NCBI RefSeq assembly: GCF_000429085.1 | Contig: NZ_AUBE01000038.1 | Location: 1-35,370 of the forward strand | Source: Streptomyces flavidovirens DSM 40150 | GTDB lineage: Bacteria; Actinomycetota; Actinomycetes; Streptomycetales; Streptomycetaceae | DNA: 35,370 bases | Direction: 5' to 3' | In this document: positions 1 to 8,007 of the stretch, piece by piece | How the letters are laid out: every line of letters begins with the position of its first letter | Numbering within the stretch: the first letter of the stretch is position 1 | Notes under the pieces: generated by a model | Told to the model about the DNA's origin: nothing | What the model saw: only the letters and a program-made list of their open reading frames with translations | Database searches by the model: none | Made by a program: the position numbers and the translations under genes

Positions 1-40
1 GCCAGCGTTCGTCCTGAGCCAGGATCAAACTCTCCATGAA
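1..40 (-). rRNA. 16S ribosomal RNA, 5' end only
   Basis: The reverse complement reads GGAGAGTTTGATCCTGGCTC followed by AGGACGAACGCTGGC, the near-universal first bases of bacterial 16S rRNA. Aligned by the AGAGTTTGATC core, the mature 5' end falls at about position 40. The rest of the rrn operon lies to the left of the window and is transcribed leftwards. Confidence 0.97.
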
Positions 41-250
41 TGTTTGCTCGTAATCGAGCTAGCACCACGAAAGAGCGGAACAGATCGGACCGGAATATGG
101 TCCGCTGTTCTCAGCGTCCTCGCTGTGTTCGCCCGGGCCGTCACACGTGACGACCCAGGACTTTTCAAAGGAACCACCAACCCACCAAAGATGGGCCGGG
201 GTATCAACATATCTGGCGTTGACTTTTGGCACGCTGTTGAGTTCTCAAGG
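41..250 (-). other. rrn 16S leader (antitermination and processing region)
   Basis: Transcribed spacer upstream of 16S on the minus strand. Positions 198-250, reverse complemented, contain CTTGAGAACTCAACAGCGTG and then GATATGTTGATACCCCG, the leader block conserved before 16S genes in Streptomyces and other actinomycetes. It carries box-A-like antitermination and RNase III processing signals. The exact processing sites cannot be placed because the downstream half of the processing stem is outside the window. Confidence 0.75.
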
Positions 251-325
251 AACGGACGCTTCCTTTGTACTCACCCACAGAACATCGTCTGGGGCTTTCC
301 TCCGGGCTTTCGTTCGGTATTTCGT

Positions 326-450
326 GTTTCCGACTCTATCAGGCTCTTTCGTGTCCGATTCCCCGTCGGCGGGGTGTTTCTGTGTCTTTCCGGCTGTTGG
401 GCCGTTCCGACGTCCCGAACTCTAGCGGATTTCCCGGGCGGCTCATAATC
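326..450 (-). promoter_or_regulatory. Tandem rrn promoters
   Basis: Two identical minus-strand -10 hexamers TAGAGT occur at 333-338 and 419-424, about 86 bp apart, as in the multi-promoter upstream regions of Streptomyces rrn operons. The -35 boxes are poor by eye; TTATGA at 443-448, 18 bp upstream of the second -10, is the best candidate. Together with the leader this explains most of the gene-free stretch 41-675. I see nothing further in 451-675 except a possible 5' UTR for the next plus-strand gene. Confidence 0.5.
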
Positions 451-675
451 GAGCCTGTCGAATGAATTCCGGCATGCCGAAATTCTCCCGGACCGGGAAA
501 CGTGCTGGGTTTGGGAATGCCGCTCTCGCGACGTAGTGGCAGCCGCAGAACCGTTCCGGCTCCGCGACAGCTCGGAGAACATTACGGATCCCCCACCCCC
601 GAGTCAAACCGGCCCGCCAGAGCCGTACGTACGGGCACAAGTTCCACTGGCGAGGGGTGCCTGACGCCCGTCACG

Positions 676-1851
676 ATGGACAGGTCCGTCCACTTCGAGA
701 GGCCCCTGGGTATGCCGCCGGACCGTCTGCTTCGTTCGCTGCCCCTGTGCGTCCTGGCGGCCCTTTCTCCGCGCGGCAGCACGCTGGCGGCGGCGATGCC
801 CTGGCTGGTGTGGTCCGCGGCGCTGGTCCTGGCGCTGCTGACCGGGCCGGACGTCTCGGTCGGGCCGGTGCTCGCCGCCGTTCCCGCACTGGCGGCCATC
901 GCTCACCGGTGGCTGGGAATCCTCGGTTTCGGGGTCCTGGCCGCCGCGACGCAGACGGTGCTGCGCTGGGGCAGCACGCCCCTGGGCGGCTCGGCCCTGC
1001 CGATGGTGACGATCGCCATCGTGGTGGTGACCGTCGCGGGCATTGCCGCCGCCGTCGCGCGGGAGGGCAGCGAGCGCACCCTGGATCACGTACGTTCCCT
1101 GGCGGGCGGGGTTCAGCGCGCGGTGCTGCGGCCCTTGCCGCAGGCGACGAAGGGCTACCGTCTGGCGGGTTTCTACCGTGCCGCCGAGGCGGAGGCCCGG
1201 GTCGGCGGTGACTTCTACGACGCGCTCCAGACGCCTTACGGGCTGCGCCTCGTGCTGGGGGACGTGTGCGGCAAGGGGCTCCCGGCCGTGGACGCCACGG
1301 TGACGCTGCTGGGCGCCTTCCGTGAGGCGGCGTACGACGAGCCCGACCTTGCCGCCGTGGCCCGGCGCATGGACCTCTCGCTGCGTCGCCGTCAGGGCGC
1401 CAGCGGTGACGACCGGTATGCGACGGCCCTGCTGCTGCAGGCGGACCCGGACGGCACTCTTGAGCTCGTCAACTGCGGGCACGTTCCGCCGATCGTCGTC
1501 TCTCCGGAACATTCCCGCGAACTGAGCCTGTGGCCCGGTTGTCCGCTGGGCTATTTCGAGTTCGCGCAGGACGAGCCCCTGCGGGTTGACACGCACACGC
1601 TTGCCCCCGGTACCTCGCTGCTGATGGTGACCGACGGCGTCACAGAGGCCCGTAACGGCGACCGTGACTTCTTCGACCTCGAGACCGCTGTGGCGGGGCA
1701 GGACTTCGGCCCGTGTCCGCAGGCCCTCACCGAGGCGTTGCTCGCCGAGGTTTCCAGGCACGCCGCCGGCGGACGGCTGCGCGACGACGCCGCCGCTCTG
1801 GCCCTCGTACGTCACAGCCCTCGCGCGCCCGGCGCGCTCACGCCGTCGTGA
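676..1851 (+). CDS. Membrane-anchored SpoIIE/PP2C-type serine phosphatase
   Basis: A 391-residue protein that probably dephosphorylates a serine-phosphorylated anti-sigma-factor antagonist, as RsbU and SpoIIE do; the partner is unknown. The N-terminal ~130 residues hold three or four hydrophobic segments. The C-terminal half is a PPM/SpoIIE phosphatase domain with the metal-binding motifs RVGGDFYD, GDVCGKG, the NCGHVPP turn, LLMVTDGVTEARN and a final DDAAALALVR. There is no PAS, GAF or HAMP domain, so input must come through the membrane part. ATG 676 was chosen because the in-frame GTG at 502 sits close to the rrn promoters and would add a low-complexity basic extension; no good ribosome binding site distinguishes them. 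Its 3' end overlaps the convergent acetyltransferase by 14 bp. Confidence 0.88.
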   Translation: MDRSVHFERPLGMPPDRLLRSLPLCVLAALSPRGSTLAAAMPWLVWSAALVLALLTGPDVSVGPVLAAVPALAAIAHRWLGILGFGVLAAATQTVLRWGSTPLGGSALPMVTIAIVVVTVAGIAAAVAREGSERTLDHVRSLAGGVQRAVLRPLPQATKGYRLAGFYRAAEAEARVGGDFYDALQTPYGLRLVLGDVCGKGLPAVDATVTLLGAFREAAYDEPDLAAVARRMDLSLRRRQGASGDDRYATALLLQADPDGTLELVNCGHVPPIVVSPEHSRELSLWPGCPLGYFEFAQDEPLRVDTHTLAPGTSLLMVTDGVTEARNGDRDFFDLETAVAGQDFGPCPQALTEALLAEVSRHAAGGRLRDDAAALALVRHSPRAPGALTPS

Positions 1852-2356
1852 GGTCGGCGGCCAGCAGGTCCATGAGCAGTCCGTCGTGCCAGGTGCCGTC
1901 CGGGCCGCGTTCGTAGTCGCGCATGATGCCGACGGGGCGGAAGCCGACCTTGGTGTAGCAGCGGATGGCGGCGGCATTGTCCGCTGCCGGGTCGATCACG
2001 ATGCGGTGGTGGCCGAGGTCGGTGATCAGGTGGTGGGCGAGCGTACGCACCGCGTCCGTGCCCAGGCCGCGGCCGTGCACCGCAGGGTCCAGGTAGATGT
2101 CGATGTTGGCGTGGCGGTAGTCCGGGTCCTGCTCGGCGCCCCACTGGATGGCGCCGGCCGTACGGCCCTCGTGCAGGATCACCAGGGTGGTGACGTCCGG
2201 ATCGGCGAGGTCCTGGGTGACCGCCGCCACCAGGTCGTCGCCGCCTCGCCAGATCGCGCGCACCTCGGGCTCGGCACGGATGCGGGCCAGTACGGGAATG
2301 TCGTCCGGCGTGGGCGGGCGCAACACGACCTGGGCGCCGTACAGAGTCTTCTCCAT
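1838..2356 (-). CDS. GNAT acetyltransferase, AAC(6')-like
   Basis: A 172-residue single-domain GNAT protein that transfers an acetyl group from acetyl-CoA to an amine. The acetyl-CoA loop is seen as LDPAVHGRGLGTDAVRTL, and the C-terminal strand with NAAAIRCYTKVGFRPVG is typical of the family. The start (LRPPTPDDIPVLARI) and overall layout resemble AAC(6')-type aminoglycoside acetyltransferases and their many uncharacterised actinobacterial relatives. Resistance function is an inference; protein N-acetyltransferases share the fold. ATG 2356 fits the domain. The gene ends inside the last codons of the convergent phosphatase, and lies 68 bp downstream of the aldehyde dehydrogenase, so the two may be co-transcribed. 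Confidence 0.85.
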   Translation of the reverse strand: MEKTLYGAQVVLRPPTPDDIPVLARIRAEPEVRAIWRGGDDLVAAVTQDLADPDVTTLVILHEGRTAGAIQWGAEQDPDYRHANIDIYLDPAVHGRGLGTDAVRTLAHHLITDLGHHRIVIDPAADNAAAIRCYTKVGFRPVGIMRDYERGPDGTWHDGLLMDLLAADLTTA

Positions 2357-2424
2357 ACGCGGCACGCTAGCGCCGGCCGCCCGGCCGTCACAGCCCCCGT
2401 CCAGTCGGTGACTTTCGCCTTGGG

Positions 2425-3834
2425 TCACGTCTTGTCGGCCGGTTCGGCGGCGTGCCACACCGTGGTGACGTTGCAGAACTCGCGGATGCCGTGGCCCGAC
2501 AGCTCCCGGCCGTAGCCCGAGCGCTTGACTCCGCCGAAGGGCAGGGCGGGGTGGGAGGCCGTCATGCCGTTGACGAAGACGCCGCCGGCGTCCAGGTCCC
2601 TCACGAACCGCTCGACTTCCCCGTCGTCGCGCGTCCACACATTGGAACTCAGCCCGAAGGGCGAGTCGTTGGCGAGGGTCACCGCCTCGTCGAGACCGGA
2701 CACGCGGTAGACCGTGGCCACGGGGCCGAAGGCCTCCTCGTGGTGGATGCGCATGCCGTCCGTGACTCCGGTGAGGACGGTGGGCTCGTAGAACCAGCCC
2801 TTGTCCCGCTTCTCCGGTCGCTGCGCGCCGCACCGCGCCGTGGCACCGAGGCGCAGTGCGTCGTCGACGAGCTCTTCGAGGTCGGTGCGTCCCTGTTCGC
2901 TGGCGAGCGGTCCTACGTCGGTGGATTCCTGCATCGGGTCGCCGACGGTCAGTTCCCGCATTCCGGCGGTGAAGCGCGCGCAGAAGTCGTCGTAGACATC
3001 GGTGTGGACGATGAAACGCTTCGCGGCGATGCAGGACTGGCCGTTGTTCTGCACCCGTGCCGTCACGGCTGTCCGGGCGGCCCGCTCGATGTCGGCCGAC
3101 GGCATGACCACGAAGGGGTCGCTGCCGCCGAGCTCCAGAACGGTCCGCTTCACCTCGTCTCCGGCGACGGCCGCGACGGAGCGTCCGGCCGGCTCGCTGC
3201 CGGTGAGCGTCGCCGCGGCCACCCTGGAGTCGCGCAGGATGTCCTCGACGGCGCCGGATCCGATGAGCAGCGTCTGGAAGCAGCCTTCGGGGAATCCGGC
3301 GCGGCGGAAGAGGTCCTCCAGGTAGAGGGCGGTCTGCGGGACGTTCGACGCGTGCTTGAGCAGGCCCACGTTGCCGGCCATGAGTGCGGGGGCGGCGAAG
3401 CGTACGACCTGCCAGAGCGGGAAGTTCCACGGCATCACGGCCAGGACGACGCCGAGCGGGCGGTAGCGGACGATGGCGCGGGACGCCCCGGAGTCCGTCA
3501 CGTCGTGGGCGGAGGGGTACTCGTCGGCCAGGAGTTCCCGGGCGTTCTCGGCGTACCAGCGCATCGCTTTCGCGCATTTGGCCGCTTCCGCGCGGGCGGC
3601 CGTGATGGTCTTGCCCATTTCGGTGGTCATGGTGCGGGCGATGTCCTGCCGGTCCTCGTCCAGCAGGTCGGCGGCGCGGTTCAGGAGTTCCGCCCGCCGG
3701 TCGAAGCCGGTGGTGCGGTACTGCGCGAAGGTGGTCGCGGCGAGTGCCAGGCGCCGCTCGACCTCTTCGGCTCCGAGCGCCTCGAATGTCTTGAGGGTCT
3801 CTCCGGTGGCGGGATTCACCGTGGCGATGGGCAT
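2425..3834 (-). CDS. gabD1: NADP-dependent succinate-semialdehyde dehydrogenase (GabD1 type)
   Basis: A 469-residue aldehyde dehydrogenase, full length for the family. It oxidises succinate semialdehyde to succinate, feeding GABA or 2-oxoglutarate-derived carbon into the TCA cycle. The general base lies in VLELGGSDPF (Glu near 235) and the catalytic cysteine in NNGQSCIAAKRF (near 268). The opening MPIATVNPATGE and the EMGKTITAARAEAAKCAKAM segment closely match mycobacterial GabD1. ATG 3834 is preceded by AGGAGG at good distance. It is transcribed divergently from the FAD/Rieske oxidoreductase; the 213-bp gap should hold both promoters, but I see no clear -35/-10 pair. Exact substrate is inferred from family resemblance. 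Confidence 0.9.
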   Translation of the reverse strand: MPIATVNPATGETLKTFEALGAEEVERRLALAATTFAQYRTTGFDRRAELLNRAADLLDEDRQDIARTMTTEMGKTITAARAEAAKCAKAMRWYAENARELLADEYPSAHDVTDSGASRAIVRYRPLGVVLAVMPWNFPLWQVVRFAAPALMAGNVGLLKHASNVPQTALYLEDLFRRAGFPEGCFQTLLIGSGAVEDILRDSRVAAATLTGSEPAGRSVAAVAGDEVKRTVLELGGSDPFVVMPSADIERAARTAVTARVQNNGQSCIAAKRFIVHTDVYDDFCARFTAGMRELTVGDPMQESTDVGPLASEQGRTDLEELVDDALRLGATARCGAQRPEKRDKGWFYEPTVLTGVTDGMRIHHEEAFGPVATVYRVSGLDEAVTLANDSPFGLSSNVWTRDDGEVERFVRDLDAGGVFVNGMTASHPALPFGGVKRSGYGRELSGHGIREFCNVTTVWHAAEPADKT

Positions 3835-4047
3835 GCTGCCGTCCTCCTAGGACTCGGTCGTTTCGACACTTGCGCGGTACGGGCGGTCCCGCTACGCGGC
3901 GGGTGCCCCGTTTTCGCTTCGCCTGTCAGGTGGAAGTGCCGCCGGGTGCGGGGCGGCCCTTCGACGGGTGTCGAGGGCTGAGCCGCGGGCAGCTCCGCGG
4001 CTTCGGCGCGGCCGTTACGCGAGCCGCAGAAGGGGAAGCCGAAAGCC

Positions 4048-5595
4048 ATGGCTGCAGAGCGTCCGACCATCGACGAGTCGTACTGGATGGCTACCGCCCC
4101 CGGCACCCGCTATTCGCCGCCGGACACGGACCTGACCGCTGATGTCGCCGTCATCGGCGGCGGCATCGCGGGCCTGTGCACAGCCTGGGAGCTGGTACGG
4201 GCGGGCCTGGACGTCGTACTCCTGGAGGGGGACCGGATCGCCGCCGGAGTGACCGGCTACACCACGGCCAAGCTGACGGCGCTGCACGGTCTGGGGTACG
4301 CCCGGCTGGAGGCCACGCACGGCGCCGACAACGCCGGGCTGTACGCGCTCTCGCAGCAGGACGCCGTCGAACGTACAGCGGCACTCTGCGAGGAGCTGGG
4401 CATCGACGCCGACCTGGAGCGTGCGGACGCCTGTACGTATCTGGAGGATCCGCGGCGGGCGGACGAGCTCAGGGACGAGGCGGCGGCCGCCCGGCGGGCG
4501 GGCCTGGACGCGTCGTTCGTGACCGACACGGAGCTGCCCTTCCCGGTGGCCGGGGCGGTGCGGGTGCGGCGGCAGCTGCAGTTCCACCCGCGGAGGTTTC
4601 TGGTGGCTCTCGCCGAGCGGATCACCGCCGCGGGCGGACGCGTCCATGAACGCACCCGCGTCACCGGGCTCCACGACGGTGCGCGCTGCCGGCTGTCGAC
4701 CGAGAGCGGGCTCACGGTCACGGTGCGCGACGCCGTCATCGCGACGCATTACCCGGTGTTCGACCGCACGCTCCTGTTCACCCGGCTGAAGCCGAGGCGG
4801 GAGCTGGTGCTGGCCGCGCCGGTGCCTTCCGGTGACGCGCCGAGAGGCATGTACATGAGTCCGGCCGACCGGGTGCGTTCGGTGCGCAGTGCGCCGTACG
4901 ACGAGGGACGGCGGCTGCTGATCGTCACGGGTGAGACGTTCGAGCCGGGTGCCGGCGGCGTACGGGAACGGTTCGCCCGGCTGGACGCCTGGGCGCGCGA
5001 ACGGATGCCGGGATTCGCGGAGGCGGAACTGGCGTACCGCTGGGCGGCGCAGGACAACGACTCCAGCGACCATCTGCCGTACGTGGGATACGCGCACCCG
5101 GGCACCCAGCACGTGTTCGTGGCGACGGGGTTCGGCGGCTGGGGCATGAGCAACGGCGTGATGGCCGGCCGCCTGCTCGCCGCCCATGTCGTGGGCGGAC
5201 CGCGCCCCGCGTGGACAGATCTGTACGATCCGCGCCGCCTGCCCCAGGTGCGGGAGACGGCGGAGGTGGCGAAGTTCCAGACCGCTGTCGCCCGGCACTT
5301 CGTGGGCGATCGGCTGCACACCGGTCACGTCGACTCGGTGGACGAGGTCCCGCCGGGCAGCGGCGCGGTCGTCCGCCTTGAGGGGCACCGCTGTGCGGTG
5401 TACCGCGACGAGTCCGGCGAGGCCCGCGTCGTTTCGGCCCGCTGTACGCACCTTGGGTGCCTGGTGCAGTTCAACGACGCCGAGAAGGTCTGGGAATGCC
5501 CTTGTCACGGATCGCGCTTCGGGACGGACGGTGCGGTGCTGCACGGCCCCGCCACCCGGCCTCTGGAGCCTCGCGAGCCCCGTGACTCGTCGTGA
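4048..5595 (+). CDS. FAD-dependent oxidoreductase with C-terminal Rieske domain
   Basis: A 515-residue two-domain redox protein. Residues ~30-370 form a DAO/glycine-oxidase-like FAD domain with the dinucleotide motif VAVIGGGIAGLCTAWEL, followed by the subfamily signature GVTGYTTAKLTALHG. Residues ~430-510 form a Rieske [2Fe-2S] domain with ligands in CTHLGC and CPCHGSRFG. The architecture matches the YhfW group of cytosolic Rieske oxidoreductases, whose substrate is not established. There is no Tat or Sec signal, so it should be cytoplasmic. ATG 4048 follows a GGGGAAG element. It is divergent from gabD1 and convergent with the small Rho_N-like gene 16 bp downstream. Confidence 0.9.
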   Translation: MAAERPTIDESYWMATAPGTRYSPPDTDLTADVAVIGGGIAGLCTAWELVRAGLDVVLLEGDRIAAGVTGYTTAKLTALHGLGYARLEATHGADNAGLYALSQQDAVERTAALCEELGIDADLERADACTYLEDPRRADELRDEAAAARRAGLDASFVTDTELPFPVAGAVRVRRQLQFHPRRFLVALAERITAAGGRVHERTRVTGLHDGARCRLSTESGLTVTVRDAVIATHYPVFDRTLLFTRLKPRRELVLAAPVPSGDAPRGMYMSPADRVRSVRSAPYDEGRRLLIVTGETFEPGAGGVRERFARLDAWARERMPGFAEAELAYRWAAQDNDSSDHLPYVGYAHPGTQHVFVATGFGGWGMSNGVMAGRLLAAHVVGGPRPAWTDLYDPRRLPQVRETAEVAKFQTAVARHFVGDRLHTGHVDSVDEVPPGSGAVVRLEGHRCAVYRDESGEARVVSARCTHLGCLVQFNDAEKVWECPCHGSRFGTDGAVLHGPATRPLEPREPRDSS

Positions 5596-5611
5596 CCGGG
5601 GACCGGGTCGG

Positions 5612-5941
5612 TCAGGACTGTCCGAGCGAGCGCTTGAGTTCGGACTTGTTCATCGACGAGCGTCCCTGGATGTTGCGGCGCCGTGCCTCCGCGTACAGCT
5701 CGTCGTACGTCTGTCCCTCCGAGCCGCTGCTCCCAGAACGCTGTCCTCCGCGCTTGGAGGAGGACCTGTCCTGGGTCGAGCTCCTGCTCGCTGTCTTGGA
5801 CTCGCCGGAGCGCGCCCGCTCCTTGTTGACGGTCCGCGCGGCCATTTCCTTGGCCCGCTTGGTGCCCGCGCCGCGCTCTTCGGCGCTTTCCTTGATGTGC
5901 TCGTACTGACGTTCCCGCTTGGAGCTCGAACCCTTGGGCAT
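5612..5941 (-). CDS. Small basic Rho_N-like protein ('plasmid stabilization' family)
   Basis: A 109-residue protein, very rich in Ser, Lys, Arg and Glu. The N-terminal two thirds look disordered (MPKGSSSKRERQYEHIKES, then SKTASRSSTQDRSSSKRGGQ). The last ~33 residues, from TYDELYAEARRRNIQGRSSM onwards, resemble the helical Rho termination factor N-terminal (SAP-like) motif. Streptomyces homologues are often labelled plasmid stabilization protein without experimental support; nucleic-acid binding is the reasonable inference. ATG 5941 has GGAG seven bases upstream. It stands alone, convergent with the FAD/Rieske gene. Confidence 0.8.
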   Translation of the reverse strand: MPKGSSSKRERQYEHIKESAEERGAGTKRAKEMAARTVNKERARSGESKTASRSSTQDRSSSKRGGQRSGSSGSEGQTYDELYAEARRRNIQGRSSMNKSELKRSLGQS

Positions 5942-6224
5942 TGCTACTCCTTCGAACGTGAATCAGTGGTCCGCTGCTCGCGATGGGCAGCCTCCGCCTA
6001 CCCTGCGTCGGGTGTGTTCTCTCCGCAAACGCAGTACGGCGTCACCCCTGTCGGCCGCTTCCCGCAGCGCACGACGAGTACCCTCCAAGCACGGGTACTG
6101 ACACACAATTCCATGATCGAAGGCCTGCTCCGGGTGTTCACGCGGTTCGCCAGTACGGCCCCCCGGGGGCAGGATGGATTACGAAACTGGCCTCACATGC
6201 CCCCATTCGACCTGGACACGTGCG

Positions 6225-7028
6225 ATGGAAATGGAAACGACGGCCACCGGTAGAACTTCGAGCCACGAGATCTTCGGCGCTCCGTGCTGGATCACTCTGA
6301 TGGCACGCGACCTGGAGCCCGCCCAAGCCTTCTACGGCGCGGTGCTGGGCTGGGAATTCCGGCGCGCCGGGCTCGGTCGCGGCTTCAGCATCGCTCTGCT
6401 CGACGGTGACCCCGTCGCCGGAATCGGGTCGCTCGACACCGCCCTGCGGGCGCCTGTCACCTGGACGCCCTACTTCGCCGTCGCCAGTGTGGACGAGACC
6501 GCGAGCCGGATCCGTGAGCGAAGCGCCACCGTCGCCGTGGGGCCGCTCCGGTTCGCGACCGGCCGCGGCGCCATCGCAGCGGACCGTGACGGTGCCGTCT
6601 TCGGCATCTGGGAGGGGCAGCTCTTCTCCGACTGGCACGTCTGGCGCAAGAACGCACCCGTGTGGCTGCGTCTGCGGACCCGCGACGCGTTCGATGCGGC
6701 GATCTTCTACGGGCAGGTCCTCGAATGGGCCAGTGGCCGGCCGGGCTGCTGCGAGGTCGAGTACCAGGAGGACGAAGTCGTATTGCTGCAGGACGGGCAG
6801 ATCCTGGCGCGGCTGAGCTCCGGCGCCGTCGACACCGCCCCCGATCCCCTGATCCAGCCCCGGTGGCACGCCCACTTCCCCGTGCCCGACGTCGAGGCCA
6901 CGGTCGAGGCAGCGCTCCGCCACGGCGGCACGGCCCTCGGGCACGGTCCCACCGCGTACGGCACGGAGACGACACTGCGCGACCCGGACGGCGCGATCTT
7001 CACCGTCACCAGCGCAGGGCCCGGATAG
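6225..7028 (+). CDS. VOC (glyoxalase/bleomycin-resistance fold) protein, two tandem domains
   Basis: About 267 residues with two vicinal-oxygen-chelate modules. The first begins PCWITLMARDLEPAQAFYGA and ends ADRDGAVFGIWEG; the second begins WLRLRTRDAFDAAIFYGQVL and ends LRDPDGAIFTVTSAGP. Such paired modules in actinobacteria are usually unassigned; relatives include glyoxalases, dioxygenases and drug-binding proteins, so no reaction is claimed. The start is uncertain: ATG 6225 fits homologues best, with ATG 6174 and ATG 6231 as alternatives. The nucleotidyltransferase starts 20 bp downstream, so this may be the first gene of a four-gene operon. Confidence 0.8.
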   Translation: MEMETTATGRTSSHEIFGAPCWITLMARDLEPAQAFYGAVLGWEFRRAGLGRGFSIALLDGDPVAGIGSLDTALRAPVTWTPYFAVASVDETASRIRERSATVAVGPLRFATGRGAIAADRDGAVFGIWEGQLFSDWHVWRKNAPVWLRLRTRDAFDAAIFYGQVLEWASGRPGCCEVEYQEDEVVLLQDGQILARLSSGAVDTAPDPLIQPRWHAHFPVPDVEATVEAALRHGGTALGHGPTAYGTETTLRDPDGAIFTVTSAGPG

Positions 7029-7048
7029 GCGACGAGGAAGGTGCACCC

Positions 7049-7756
7049 GTGCGCGGTTACTCACAAGAGGCCCCTCAGCCCGGCAGCCGGCCCGAGCCGG
7101 CCGGTCTGCGGCTGACGGCGGGGCGAGCTGTGGACAGCGGGCCCGTCGGGCCGCTCGCCGGGGCGACGCAGGGCACCTGGCCGCTGCCGCCGGACCGCAC
7201 GCAGGCGATTTTGGCGGCCACCAAGCATGTGGCGGCCAGGCTCAAGAGCAGCGGGTTCCCGTTCGCCCTGGTCGGGAGCGTCGCGGCGTACGCCCATGGG
7301 GTGCCGGCCAGCTTCCAGCACGACGCCGACTTCTGCATCCTGCGCGAGGACGCGGAGGCCGTGACGGAGGCTCTGGAGGCCGCCGGGATCGAGGTGCGTG
7401 TCCCGCCGGAGGACTGGCTGATCAAAGCGCGCAGTCACGGCGAGGAGATCGACCTGATCTTCGAACTCGCCCGGCAGCCGGTGACCAGGGAGTTGCTGAG
7501 CCGGGCGCAGACCCTTCCGGTGGATTCCGTTCACATGCCCGTACTGTCACCCACCGATCTCATGGGCAGCCAGCTCCACGCCTTCTCGGAGCACCACTGC
7601 GACTTCGGGGCCGTACTGCCCATCGCACGGACGCTGCGGGAGAAGATCGACTGGGACCGCCTGCGCCGCGAGCATCAGGACTCGCCCATGCCGGACGCGT
7701 TTCTCTACCTTCTCGAACGTCTGCACGTCATCGACCCGCGGGAGGCAGGGCCGTGA
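7049..7756 (+). CDS. Nucleotidyltransferase-superfamily protein
   Basis: A 235-residue protein. Residues 1-45 are a Pro/Gly-rich tail. From ~50 on it has the minimal nucleotidyltransferase pattern: LVGS at 74-77, the DxD pair at 92-94 in HDADFCIL, and a third acidic strand EEIDLIFEL with Asp 135. All three carboxylates expected of an active enzyme are present. Substrate is unknown; relatives include MNT/AbiEii-like toxins, antibiotic adenylyltransferases and housekeeping proteins. GTG 7049 is chosen because GAGGAAGG lies upstream. Its stop overlaps the GTG of the next gene (GTGA at 7753-7756), implying coupled translation. Confidence 0.75.
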   Translation: MRGYSQEAPQPGSRPEPAGLRLTAGRAVDSGPVGPLAGATQGTWPLPPDRTQAILAATKHVAARLKSSGFPFALVGSVAAYAHGVPASFQHDADFCILREDAEAVTEALEAAGIEVRVPPEDWLIKARSHGEEIDLIFELARQPVTRELLSRAQTLPVDSVHMPVLSPTDLMGSQLHAFSEHHCDFGAVLPIARTLREKIDWDRLRREHQDSPMPDAFLYLLERLHVIDPREAGP

Positions 7757-8007
7757 ACGACACATCCGCCGCCGAGTACCGCATCGCCCATCTGCGGGAG
7801 CATCTGGCCAGTGGGGACTACGCCGAGATGGGCGTACGGATAGAGCTGCGCGGAAGCAGCGTGCTGATCGCCGGCACCGTCTCCAGTGCCGGCTGCCGGG
7901 ACGAGATCCTGCGCATGGCCAAGGAGGAACTGGCCGGGCTGCCCCTGCGTGAGGACCTGATCGTGGTCTCCGCGACCGCCCCCGACCACCCCGAGGAGCT
8001 CGCGTGA
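7753..8007 (+). CDS. Small BON-like protein
   Basis: An 84-residue protein. The segment VRIELRGSSVLIAGTVSSAG, followed by a helix ending MAKEELAGLP and a final strand LIVVSATAP, has the beta-alpha-beta pattern of a BON domain, which in other proteins binds membranes or other domains. There is no signal peptide or membrane helix, so it is probably cytoplasmic. Both gene junctions are four-base GTGA overlaps, so it should be made stoichiometrically with the nucleotidyltransferase and the phosphoesterase. No function is known; BON is a by-eye assignment. Confidence 0.7.
   Translation: MNDTSAAEYRIAHLREHLASGDYAEMGVRIELRGSSVLIAGTVSSAGCRDEILRMAKEELAGLPLREDLIVVSATAPDHPEELA

Noticed and set aside
502..675. 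Upstream GTG start adding 58 residues to the phosphatase
   Set aside because: The extension is basic and low-complexity, and lies beside the rrn promoters, unlike the start of related proteins.
604..1977. 457-codon open frame opposite the phosphatase
   Set aside because: Antisense shadow of a high-GC gene; composition is unlike protein and no motif is present.
1838..3577. A 579-codon frame suggesting a long fusion ending in the GNAT domain
   Set aside because: The N-terminal 400 codons are an out-of-frame shadow of gabD1; only the segment from ATG 2356 is acetyltransferase.
6078..6098. gtaccc-N9-gggtac palindrome upstream of the VOC gene
   Set aside because: Short arms and no second copy nearby; too weak to call an operator.
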